The position numbers were made by a program, and so were the translations under genes. This document shows positions 1 through 6,904 of a stretch of DNA of 64,000 nucleotides, in pieces. Each line of letters begins with the position of its first letter. Positions within the stretch are counted from its first letter, which is position 1. The notes beneath the pieces were generated by a model, which saw nothing but the letters and a program-made list of their open reading frames with translations, made no database searches and was not told the origin of the DNA. The DNA is from Massilia sp. ST3 (GTDB lineage: Bacteria > Pseudomonadota > Gammaproteobacteria > Burkholderiales > Burkholderiaceae_D), in contig NZ_JAGPWC010000021.1 in NCBI RefSeq assembly GCF_018119405.1, forward strand, positions 16,219 through 80,218, read 5' to 3'.

Positions 1-261
1 AAATGCCGCCTTCTTGCCGGCTTCGCGGCGCAGCATCATGCGGCCGGCCAGCACCACGGCGACCGGCTCGGCTTCGAGTTCCTCGCGGGTCTTGCCGGTA
101 TGGCTTTCGACCAGGTCGGCAGCCTTGTGCTGGGGGACGAAGTCGTTCGGGAAGGGGTTGCCCTGCTGGCGCAGCGCGGCCAGCTTGGCGCGGCGCTCGG
201 CCATGATCTTGTTCTCGTCAAGGGCCGGGACTGGCGCCTGTTCTTGGTTTTCCGTAGTCAT
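1..261 (-). CDS. lysS: Lysyl-tRNA synthetase, N-terminal part (runs off the window)
   Basis: Class II lysyl-tRNA synthetase charges tRNA-Lys in the cytosol. Only the first 87 codons are present, reading MTTENQEQ at the start. The stretch NKIMAERRAKLAALRQQG followed by NPFPNDF is the typical LysS N-terminal helix leading into the OB-fold anticodon-binding domain, and the window ends inside that domain (GRMMLRREAGKKAAF). The start is ATG at 261-259; no strong Shine-Dalgarno is visible. It lies 26 bases downstream of the HAD gene and after prfB, so it is probably the last gene of a prfB-HAD-lysS operon. E. coli also has prfB followed by lysS. Confidence 0.93.
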   Translation of the reverse strand, partial: MTTENQEQAPVPALDENKIMAERRAKLAALRQQGNPFPNDFVPQHKAADLVESHTGKTREELEAEPVAVVLAGRMMLRREAGKKAAF

Positions 262-287
262 GATGGATGCGATTCTTGTTAAGTTGT

Positions 288-950
288 TCAGGCGAACAGG
301 CTGTCAACGTCCAGCTCGGAGAAGTCGTTGACGATGGCCACGATATTGTCGAATTCCGCGAAGGCCGTGGCGGGCAGGGTGGTCGTCAGGACCACCGCGC
401 GCATGCCGGCGCGGCGCGCGGCTTCCACGCCCAGCGGCGCGTCCTCGAACACGATGCAGTGCTCGGGCGCGACGCCGCAGCGCCGGGCCGCTTCCAGGAA
501 CACGTCCGGATGCGGCTTGCCGCGTGCGACATCGGCGGCGCCGACGATCGCGTCGAAATGGCGGCGCAGGTCCAGGCCGTCGAGCGTGAACTCGATGTTG
601 GCCGGCGGCGCCGCGGTGGCCACCGCCAGCCGCGTGCCGCCGGCCTTGGCGCTGGCGACCAGGTCCTCGAAACCGCCCACCGCGCGCAGGTGCGGCGCGT
701 ACAGCTCGCGGTAGACGCCTTCCTTCTCGTGGATCAGGGTGGCGACTTCGTCGTCGGCCAGTTCCGCCTCGAGGTGCGCGCGGATGATCTCCTGGCCCTG
801 GCGGCCGGCCGTGGTGCGGAAGAACTCGTCCGCGTCGACGGCCTTGCCGCGGCGCTCGAAGAAGGTGATCCACGAGCGCGTATGGAAGGCCATGTTGTCG
901 ACGATGGTGCCGTCCATGTCGAACACGAAGGCGCGTGCTGCAGGCGTCAT
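288..950 (-). CDS. HAD-superfamily hydrolase, beta-phosphoglucomutase-like
   Basis: This 220-residue HAD phosphatase shows all four family motifs. Motif I is FDMDGTIVDN at residues 10-19, with both catalytic Asp residues. Motif II is the Thr of AVATAAP near residue 112, motif III is the Lys of RGKPHPDVF near 145, and motif IV is VFEDAPLGVEAA near 170. The helical cap between motifs I and II makes it a subfamily I enzyme related to beta-phosphoglucomutases and small sugar-phosphate phosphatases. The substrate cannot be read from sequence. Its ATG follows the prfB stop after one base (TGAGATG), so translation is probably coupled to prfB. A HAD gene between prfB and lysS is not part of the E. 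coli arrangement. Confidence 0.9.
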   Translation of the reverse strand: MTPAARAFVFDMDGTIVDNMAFHTRSWITFFERRGKAVDADEFFRTTAGRQGQEIIRAHLEAELADDEVATLIHEKEGVYRELYAPHLRAVGGFEDLVASAKAGGTRLAVATAAPPANIEFTLDGLDLRRHFDAIVGAADVARGKPHPDVFLEAARRCGVAPEHCIVFEDAPLGVEAARRAGMRAVVLTTTLPATAFAEFDNIVAIVNDFSELDVDSLFA

Positions 951-951
951 C

Positions 952-2056
952 TCAGATGCCCTGCTTGAGCGAGGCCGAGATGAAGTCGTCCAGGTCGCCG
1001 TCCAGCACGTTCTTGGTGTTGCCGGTCTCGAAGCCGGTGCGCAAGTCCTTGATGCGCGACTGGTCGAGCACGTAGGACCGGATCTGGTGGCCCCAGCCGA
1101 CGTCGGTCTTGGAGTCTTCCAGCTTCTGCTGCTCGCTCATGCGCTTGCGCAGTTCCAGCTCGTACAGCTTGGCGCGCAGCATGTCCCAGGCTTCGGCCTT
1201 GTTGCGGTGCTGCGAGCGGTCGTTCTGGCACTGGACCACGATGCCCGACGGGCCGTGGGTCAGGCGCACCGCGGAGTCGGTCTTGTTGATGTGCTGGCCG
1301 CCCGCGCCGGATGCGCGGTAGGTATCGATGCGCACATCGGCCGGGTTGATCTCGATCTCGATCGACTCGTCGACTTCCGGATACACGAACAGCGAGGTGA
1401 ACGAGGTGTGGCGGCCGTTGGCCGAGTCGAACGGCGACTTGCGCACCAGGCGGTGCACGCCGGTCTCGGTGCGCAGGTGCCCGTAGGCGTATTCGCCGTC
1501 GACCTTGATGGTGGCGGTCTTGATGCCCGCGACCTCGCCCTCGGATTGTTCGAGGATCTCGGCCTTGAAGCCCTTGCGTTCGGCATAGCGCAGGTACTGG
1601 CGCAGCAGCATCGAGGCCCAGTCCTGGGCTTCGGTGCCGCCGGCGCCGGCCTGGATGTCGATGAAGCAGTTGGCGTGGTCCATCGGGTTGCTGAACATCC
1701 GGCGGAATTCCATGCCTTCGATGATCTTCTGGATGGCTTCGACGTCGCCGGCGACCGCTTCCAGCGTGTCGTCGTCGCCTTCTTCGCGCGCCATCTCGAA
1801 CAGGTCGGCGGCATCGAGCAGGTCGGCCTTGGCTTTTTCGAGCGTCAGGACGACGCCTTCGAGCGCCTTCTTTTCCTTGCCCATTTCCTGGGCGCGTTTC
1901 TGGTCGTTCCAGATGGCCGGGTCTTCCAGCTCCTGGTTGACCTGTTCTAGTTTCTCGGACTTCTTATCGAAGTCAAAGATACCTCCGAAGTTCGGCCTCG
2001 CGACCCGTCAGGTCGTTCAGCAGGGCGGAAATGGCGTTGATGCGTTCAGCTTCCAT
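952..2056 (-). CDS. prfB: Peptide chain release factor 2, decoded through a programmed +1 frameshift
   Basis: RF2 recognises UGA and UAA and triggers peptidyl-tRNA hydrolysis. Translation begins at ATG 2056-2054 and reads 27 codons up to CTT, then meets an in-frame TGA at 1975-1973. A +1 shift on CTT-TGA-C continues with GAC for 340 more codons, giving 367 residues, close to the 365 of E. coli RF2. The anticodon-mimic tripeptide SPF sits near residue 206, and the catalytic loop [19 protein letters not shown] near 249-267. An ORF reader would call only the downstream part, for example from an internal Met near 1884, and would lose the N-terminus. It heads the operon with the HAD gene and lysS. 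Confidence 0.96.
1972..1987 (-). promoter_or_regulatory. prfB +1 programmed frameshift site
   Basis: Reading the minus strand, the codons are CGG AGG TAT CTT TGA C. An internal Shine-Dalgarno-like CGGAGG stands three bases before the slippery CTT, followed by the weak context stop TGA-C. This matches the known autoregulatory prfB signal (AGGGGG-TAT-CTT-TGA-C in E. coli) in order and spacing. Low RF2 slows termination at the UGA and favours the shift, which restores RF2. Confidence 0.96.
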
Positions 2057-2191
2057 GATCTCGGCAGTCTCGTTAGTGGGTTGAATCGAACCCTAGATTA
2101 TACCCCATCGCAGGGGGATGCCATGTACGGGGCGCTTGCAGGGGCATATGCGCTGCCGTATGATCGTTCGGTTCATTTTGCTGGAATGCCC

Positions 2192-4201
2192 ATGGCCCTC
2201 TCTTTGCGTTATCAGATTTGCATCGCGCTCGCTCCAGCGCTCCTCGGTCTTCCTGTCTGGGCCGCCAAGCCGCCCGCCGGCGCCACCGCCGTGCTGGCGG
2301 TATTGGAAACCACGGACCTGCATTCGAATGTGGTGGGCTACGACTACTACAAGCTGATGGCCGAGCCCTCGTTCGGCCTGGACCGCACGGCAAGCCTGAT
2401 CGCCCAGGCGCGCAAGGAATTCCCGAACACGCTCCTGCTCGACAACGGCGACACGATCCAGGGCAATGCGCTGGCCGACTACCAGGCCCAGGTCAAGCCG
2501 CTGCGCTGCGACCAGACCCTCGGCATCTACAAGGTGATGAACAAGCTCGGCTACGAGGGCGCCGGCATCGGCAACCACGAATTCAACTACGGCCTGGCCT
2601 ACCTCGGCCAGGTGACGGGCAGCCGCTTCGACGTGAAGGGCGTCAAGGCGGCGAAGAAGTGCGCCGGACCGGGCTTCCCGATGGTGCTGGCCAATGTCTA
2701 CAGCGCCAGGACGAAGAAGCCGCTGTTCGCGCCGTATCACATCATCGACAAGAAGATCAGCGGCCTCGACGTCGCCGGCAAGCCGGTGAACGCGAGCATC
2801 AAGGTCGGCATCATCGGTTTCGCGCCGCCGACCATCATGTCCTGGGACAAGCGCTGGCTCGAGGGCCGGGTCTACACCGAGGGCGTGCGCGAGGCCGCGG
2901 AGAAGTACATCCCCGAGATGCAGGCCAAGGGTGCGGAGCTGATCGTGGCGATCTCGCACGGCGGCCTGGATGCCGCCCGCTATTCGCCGAGCATGGAGAA
3001 CGCCAACTACTACCTGGCCCAGGTGCCGGGCGTGGACGCCATGCTGCTGGGGCACTCGCACCAGCTGTTCCCCAACGCCGACAGCAGCGTGGCCCAGTTC
3101 AACCTCCCGGGCGTCGACAAGGCGCGCGGCTTCGTGCACGGCGTGCCGACCGTGATGGCCAACCTGTGGGGCAAGCACCTGGGCCTGATCGGCCTGCACC
3201 TGAAGCACGACGGCAAGCGCTGGACGGTCGAGAAGGACAAGACCTTCGTCCAGGCGCGCGCCGCCCAGACCGGGGCCAAGTCCTTCGTCGACGCCGATCC
3301 GGAGGTGATGGCGCTGGTGAAGGAAGAGCACGAGGCGACCATCGAGTACGTCAAGACCCCCGTCGGCAGCACGGGCTTCCGCATGTCGACCTATTTCGCC
3401 GACGTCGGCGACAGTTCGGCGATCCAGGTCGTGAACCAGGCGCAGAGCGCCTATGTGGCCAAGTACGTGGCGGCCAACCTGCCGCAGTACGCCAGGCTCC
3501 CGGTGCTGTCGGTGTCGGCGCCCTTCAAGAGCGGCGTAGCGGGGCCGTCGGATTACACGGACGTGAAGGCCGGCCCGCTGGCCCTGAACAATGCGGCCGA
3601 CCTCTACCTCTACCCGAACGCCCTGTACGCCGTGAAGGTGAACGGCGCCCAGCTCAAGGCCTGGCTGGAAAAGGCGGCGCAGCGCTTCAATACCATTGAT
3701 CCGGGCAAGACCGAGGCGCAGGAACTGGTGAACCTGGCGGTGCCGAGCTATAACTTCGACACCATGACCAACCCGGACGTGGCCTACGAGATCGACGTGA
3801 CGCGCGCACCCGGCGAGCGGATCCGCAACCTGCGCTGGCGCGGCCAGCCGATCGACGCCGGGCAGGAATTCCTGGTGGCGACCAACAACTACCGCGCCAG
3901 CGGCGGCGGCAACTTCCCGGGCCTGGACGGTAGCAAGACCGTGATCGCCTCGCCCGACAACAACCGCGACGTCCTGATCGCCTACGTCAAGGAGACGAAA
4001 CAGCTGACCCGCGCGGCACATGGCGCCGCGCGCAGCTGGCGTTTCGCGCCGGTGCAGACGGCCGGCCCGGTGGTCTTCCATTCGGCGCCCGGCATGATCG
4101 AGCTGGCGCACGAGGCGGGGCTGCGCAACGTCAGCCAGGTGCTGCCGGACGATGGACGCGGCAAGGGCACGGCGCTGTACGTGATCGACCTGTCCCAATG
4201 A
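2192..4201 (+). CDS. cpdB: Periplasmic 2',3'-cyclic-nucleotide 2'-phosphodiesterase / 3'-nucleotidase
   Basis: The protein has 669 residues. An N-terminal signal peptide (MALSLRYQICIALAPALLG, cleavage near VWA-AKP) sends it to the periplasm, where CpdB-type enzymes open cyclic nucleotides and dephosphorylate 3'-nucleotides for scavenging. The metallophosphoesterase half shows ETTDLHSNVVGYDYYK, LLDNGDTIQGN, GNHEFNYGL, AISHGGLD and LLGHSHQ, the full set of metal ligands. The 5'-nucleotidase C-terminal domain contains NNYRASGGGNFPG. The substrate-specific YDYYK element after the first motif is typical of CpdB rather than UshA. The start at 2192 is preferred over ATG 2186 because TGGA lies about seven bases upstream of it. 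It overlaps the next gene by ATGA. It is divergent from prfB. Confidence 0.92.
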   Translation: MALSLRYQICIALAPALLGLPVWAAKPPAGATAVLAVLETTDLHSNVVGYDYYKLMAEPSFGLDRTASLIAQARKEFPNTLLLDNGDTIQGNALADYQAQVKPLRCDQTLGIYKVMNKLGYEGAGIGNHEFNYGLAYLGQVTGSRFDVKGVKAAKKCAGPGFPMVLANVYSARTKKPLFAPYHIIDKKISGLDVAGKPVNASIKVGIIGFAPPTIMSWDKRWLEGRVYTEGVREAAEKYIPEMQAKGAELIVAISHGGLDAARYSPSMENANYYLAQVPGVDAMLLGHSHQLFPNADSSVAQFNLPGVDKARGFVHGVPTVMANLWGKHLGLIGLHLKHDGKRWTVEKDKTFVQARAAQTGAKSFVDADPEVMALVKEEHEATIEYVKTPVGSTGFRMSTYFADVGDSSAIQVVNQAQSAYVAKYVAANLPQYARLPVLSVSAPFKSGVAGPSDYTDVKAGPLALNNAADLYLYPNALYAVKVNGAQLKAWLEKAAQRFNTIDPGKTEAQELVNLAVPSYNFDTMTNPDVAYEIDVTRAPGERIRNLRWRGQPIDAGQEFLVATNNYRASGGGNFPGLDGSKTVIASPDNNRDVLIAYVKETKQLTRAAHGAARSWRFAPVQTAGPVVFHSAPGMIELAHEAGLRNVSQVLPDDGRGKGTALYVIDLSQ

Positions 4202-4587
4202 AGCGTGTGCTGGTGACGATGCTGGCGGCGCTGCTGCTGGCGCAGCCTGCCATGGCCCAGCATGGCGACGAGGGCGATAGCGCGCTCCGGCGCGGGTTGG
4301 CCTATCGCAGCAATGGCGACGCCGCGCTGGCGGCGCACTGGCTGAGTGTGGCGGCCACGCGCGGCGTGCCGGAGGCGATGTTCATCCTGGCGAACATGCG
4401 GCTCGAGGGCGAGGGCGTGGCGCGCGACGAGGGTGAGGCGCGGCGCCTGCTGGAGGAAGCGGCGCAGATGGATTATGCGGAGGCGTGGCAGCAGCTGGCG
4501 CTGATGGAAAAGGATCCAGTGAAGGCGGCGCAGTTGATGCGGCGGGCGGCGCATGCGCTGACGCATCGCGGGGAGGGGAAGCGTTAG
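4198..4587 (+). CDS. Secreted Sel1-repeat protein
   Basis: This protein has 129 residues with a clear signal peptide (MKRVLVTMLAALLLAQPAMA-QHG). The mature part carries Sel1/TPR-like helical repeats: an AAHWLSVAATRGVPEAMFIL unit, then GEGVARDEGEARRLLEEAA, then KAAQLMRRAAH. Such repeats mediate protein-protein contacts, and no enzymatic motif is seen. Its ATG overlaps the cpdB stop (ATGA), so it is translated with cpdB and may act beside it in the periplasm. The partner is unknown. Confidence 0.82.
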   Translation: MKRVLVTMLAALLLAQPAMAQHGDEGDSALRRGLAYRSNGDAALAAHWLSVAATRGVPEAMFILANMRLEGEGVARDEGEARRLLEEAAQMDYAEAWQQLALMEKDPVKAAQLMRRAAHALTHRGEGKR

Positions 4588-4599
4588 AGGTTTGCCAGC

Positions 4600-4715
4600 A
4601 AACTTGGATCCCGGCCTGCGCCGGGATGACGACTCAACTGTAAGTGGCAAGCGTTGACACGTCATTCCCTCCACTGGAGGCAATAACTCCCGGCGAAGGG
4701 CGGGATCCAAGTTCT
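4600..4715. repeat. Pair of inverted REP-like hairpins (GGATCCCGGCC family) between convergent genes
   Basis: One copy at 4600-4632 reads forward (TTGGATCCCGGCC, then TGCGCCGGGATGACGA) and a second at 4687-4715 reads in reverse (CTCCCGGCGAAGGGCGGGATCCAAG). Each forms a CCCGGC/GCCGGG hairpin. The pair fills most of the spacer between two converging genes and resembles a BIME. The same family recurs at 6787-6894. A role as a bidirectional terminator is plausible but unproven. Confidence 0.8.
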
Positions 4716-4721
4716 GTTCGA

Positions 4722-5042
4722 TCAGTGGAGCTGCTTCTTCTCCAGCTGCACCAGCACAAACGGACTCACCACCGACGCCCACAAGGTCGCATCCGCCGCC
4801 AGCCAGCTAGCGGCCTGCTGGTCGTTTACCTTGGCCACCTGCCCCGATTGCATCCAGCGCGCGATGCTTTCCTTGTCGTCGTGCGCGATGCGCAGGGCCA
4901 CCTCGATCAGGTCCAGCTCCTGGCTCACATACACCACCGAACCGCTGGCGAAATGGCGCTCCAGCTCGCTCCACTTGATGCGGCCGGTTTCGCGGTTGAT
5001 CTTGTCGTGCAGTTCGGTGTCTTTGTCGGGATTGGTCTTCAT
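4722..5042 (-). CDS. DUF2288 family protein
   Basis: This small protein (106 residues, start MKTNPDKDTELHDKIN) has no signal peptide or membrane segment. The core IKWSELERHFASGSVVYVS, then ELDLIEVALRIAHDDKESI, then a C-terminal WASVVSPFVLVQLEK fits the DUF2288 family, whose function is unknown. The start is at 5042-5040, just five bases after the RES toxin stop, so it is likely co-transcribed with the toxin-antitoxin pair. Longer upstream readings in this frame are antisense-like noise inside the RES gene. Whether it contributes to the toxin system cannot be told from the sequence. Confidence 0.8.
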   Translation of the reverse strand: MKTNPDKDTELHDKINRETGRIKWSELERHFASGSVVYVSQELDLIEVALRIAHDDKESIARWMQSGQVAKVNDQQAASWLAADATLWASVVSPFVLVQLEKKQLH

Positions 5043-5047
5043 CGTGC

Positions 5048-5749
5048 TCAGCTCAAAATCTCCACCGCGGGCTGCGGCGAACCCCGCCATGTTAACCGAT
5101 ACGACTGGGCCTTGCGCACATTCCCCACCAGCGCGGGACGGAAGCAGGCCAGGCAGGTGCCGCCCTGGTGCCGCACGCTGGGGTAGAGGACGCCCATCGA
5201 GCCGGCCTCCAGCAGCTCGGCCGCCAGGGCCTGCGAAGCCACGTAGCTCTGCGGATCGAGGCAATCGCGGTAGGCGTCGATGCCGCGCAGGTCGTGGAAG
5301 GGCGCGCTGAAATCGGCCAGCAGGCACTGGTAGCTGACGCTGTCGTCGAAGCGGTTGATCTCGTGGTACTCGACCGTCTTGTGGAAGATGACTTCGGCCA
5401 GCGAGGTTTCGAGCGCGAAGGCGCAGTACCAGGCACCGCGCTCGCCGTCGTTGAAGCGGCTGCCTTCCGGACGCGCATAGGTATAGGCCGCGTTGATGAT
5501 GCGGAAGTTCGGCACGCCGAACACCAGCTCGTCCATGCCGATGCCAGGCAGCAGGCCGGATTCGCCGCGCAGGCGCTCGTTGGTGGCGTTGTCGAGGTCG
5601 AACAGGTCGCGCAGCACGTCGTCGTCCTCGGCCAGCGGGGCCAGGACGGAATCTTCCAGGTCGGCGAAGCGGGATGGAATCAGGCGGCAGGTATCGAACT
5701 GGCGCAGCGGGGTGAGTTTGGGAATCAGCCTCAAATCACAGGCCTCCAC
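5048..5749 (-). CDS. RES-domain toxin of a RES/Xre toxin-antitoxin module
   Basis: The protein has 233 residues. The RES domain is named for conserved Arg, Glu and Ser, all present: Arg in GSRFNDGERGAWYCA (about residue 97), Glu in ALETSLAEVIFHK (about 113) and Ser in LYPSVRHQGG (about 196). Characterised family members such as MbcT degrade NAD+, and others ADP-ribosylate a metabolic enzyme. The activity here is inferred from family only. The start overlaps the end of the antitoxin gene by 14 bases, giving coupled translation with antitoxin first. The toxin looks intact. Confidence 0.9.
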   Translation of the reverse strand: MEACDLRLIPKLTPLRQFDTCRLIPSRFADLEDSVLAPLAEDDDVLRDLFDLDNATNERLRGESGLLPGIGMDELVFGVPNFRIINAAYTYARPEGSRFNDGERGAWYCAFALETSLAEVIFHKTVEYHEINRFDDSVSYQCLLADFSAPFHDLRGIDAYRDCLDPQSYVASQALAAELLEAGSMGVLYPSVRHQGGTCLACFRPALVGNVRKAQSYRLTWRGSPQPAVEILS

Positions 5750-6173
5750 GGCGCGCGTCCAGCAGCCTGCGTACCGTTTGCATGGCGATCAACCCGCCGC
5801 CGAGCATGTAGGCGAGCGGCGTGCGTCCGGCGAAGACCGGATTGGTGTTGGGGAGGTGGATCCATTCGTCGGCGAGCTTGTCGCCGTAGAGGATATGCAG
5901 GGCCTTGTAGATGCCCAGCAAGTAGGAAATGCGGGTGATGCGGTCGACTTCGAGCACCCGGTCCGGGTTCTTTTTCCAGTCGTAGTACGAGGACGAGGAC
6001 AGGCCGCCGAGCAGTTCGCGGGCATCGTCCTCACGCAGCTGCCAGGCCCCGGCCAGCTTGAAAAAGCCCTTCAGCGCCGAGCACGACAAGCGCTCGCGCT
6101 CGGCCTTCGAATTCAGGTCGACCAGCACGGCCGGCTCGAATCGGCTCTTGGGGTATGAATACGCTAGGCTCAT
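5736..6173 (-). CDS. Xre/MbcA/ParS-type antitoxin (DUF2384)
   Basis: The protein has 145 residues. The N-terminal two-thirds is a helical, HTH-like region (ALKGFFKLAGAWQLREDDAR, then LLGGLSSSSYYDWKKNP). The C-terminal toxin-binding domain ends in the typical HLPNTNPVFAGRTPLAYML segment followed by a GGLIAMQTVRRLLDARRGG helix. It neutralises the RES toxin encoded immediately downstream and should bind its own promoter. GGAGG lies five bases before the ATG at 6173. A perfect palindrome inside the promoter, just upstream, is the likely operator. Confidence 0.9.
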   Translation of the reverse strand: MSLAYSYPKSRFEPAVLVDLNSKAERERLSCSALKGFFKLAGAWQLREDDARELLGGLSSSSYYDWKKNPDRVLEVDRITRISYLLGIYKALHILYGDKLADEWIHLPNTNPVFAGRTPLAYMLGGGLIAMQTVRRLLDARRGGL

Positions 6174-6194
6174 GGTTCCTCCGGTTATGGATTC

Positions 6195-6223
6195 GTTATA
6201 CTCCGTTTTTGGAGTATTTGCAA
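6195..6223 (-). promoter_or_regulatory. Autoregulated promoter-operator of the RES/Xre operon
   Basis: On the minus strand a -35 box TTGCAA (6223-6218) and a -10 box TATAAC (6200-6195) are separated by exactly 17 bases. The spacer holds a perfect inverted repeat, ATACTCC / GGAGTAT with a six-base centre (6198-6217). It also covers the first bases of the -10 box. An outer CCGGTT (6181-6186) / AACCGG (6222-6227) pair extends the symmetry. Binding of the HTH antitoxin here would block RNA polymerase, the usual logic of type II modules. Confidence 0.8.
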
Positions 6224-6291
6224 CCGGTGGTTGTCAAGTGCGAGGTACCATGACAGAATTCTAAACTTGCCAAATCGAAAAGGATTTGTCC

Positions 6292-6744
6292 ATGCGTCTA
6301 CGTACGATTTCCCTGCTGGCCGGCTGCCTCATGCTGGCGGCCACGGCCAGCAGCGCAAGGGTGTCCCAAGAGGACCTCAAGAAACAGGTGGCGGACAGCG
6401 AACGCGCTTTCGCCGCGACCATGAAGGCACGCGACTTCGACGGTTTTACCCGCTTCGTGGCGGATGAGGCCATTTTCATGTCCGGTGAGGGCGCGCTGCG
6501 CGGCAAGCAGGCGGTGGCCCAGGGCTGGCGCAAGTACTACGACAAGCCCGAGGCGCCGTTCTCCTGGGAACCGGACGAGGTCGAGGTGGTGGAATCGGGG
6601 ACGCTGGCCTACAGCGGCGGGCCGGTCTACGACCGCAGCGGCAAGAAGATCGGGCGCTTCAATTCGATCTGGCGGCTGGAAGCGCCGGGGAAGTGGAAGG
6701 TCGTGTTCGACCGGGGGTCGGATTTTTGTGAGTGCAAGAAGTAA
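6292..6744 (+). CDS. Secreted NTF2-like (DUF4440-type) protein
   Basis: The protein has 150 residues. A signal peptide (MRLRTISLLAGCLMLAATASS-ARV) is followed by an NTF2/SnoaL-like cone fold: VADSERAFAATMKARDFDGF, then FVADEAIFMSGEGALRGKQA, and a C-terminal WRLEAPGKWKVVFDRGSDF strand pair. The family includes ketosteroid-isomerase-like domains with varied or no catalysis, so the function stays open. The AAGGA seven bases before ATG 6292 decides the start over an in-frame TTG at 6286. The Cys in LLAGC could form a lipobox, but the downstream run fits ordinary signal peptidase I cleavage equally well. It stands alone between the TA promoter and a REP pair. Confidence 0.78.
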   Translation: MRLRTISLLAGCLMLAATASSARVSQEDLKKQVADSERAFAATMKARDFDGFTRFVADEAIFMSGEGALRGKQAVAQGWRKYYDKPEAPFSWEPDEVEVVESGTLAYSGGPVYDRSGKKIGRFNSIWRLEAPGKWKVVFDRGSDFCECKK

Positions 6745-6786
6745 GGTCTGCAAGCCTGCGCTGATTTTCTAGCCTCCACCCTTCGT

Positions 6787-6894
6787 GTCGTCATCCCGGC
6801 GAAGGCCGGGATCCAAGTTTGCTAGCGTATCGATGTCGCCTCGCGCCGGTGGGACGCGACGGACTTGGGTTCCGGCCTTCGCCGGAACGACGTG
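6787..6894. repeat. Second pair of inverted REP-like hairpins between convergent genes
   Basis: A reverse copy at 6787-6822 (TCATCCCGGCGAAGGCCGGG then ATCCAAGTTTGC) is paired with a diverged forward copy at 6861-6894 (TTCCGGCCTTCGCCGGAACG). They belong to the same family as 4600-4715 and again sit between the 3' ends of two converging genes, here the NTF2-like gene and the LTA-synthase-like gene. Confidence 0.8.
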
Positions 6895-6904
6895 CATGAG
6901 CTAA

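Noticed and set aside
1634..2191. Upstream in-frame extension of cpdB
   Set aside because: It would run antisense through prfB and place the signal peptide in the middle of the protein. The signal peptide at 2192 fixes the start.
2093..4198. A 701-codon open frame on the minus strand opposite cpdB
   Set aside because: Its composition is that of an antisense shadow (His/Val/Arg/Gly-rich), with no motif; CpdB on the other strand is unambiguous.
6784..6900. A CRISPR array or tandem repeat near 6.8 kb
   Set aside because: There are only two diverged copies in opposite orientation with no regular spacers, and no cas genes.
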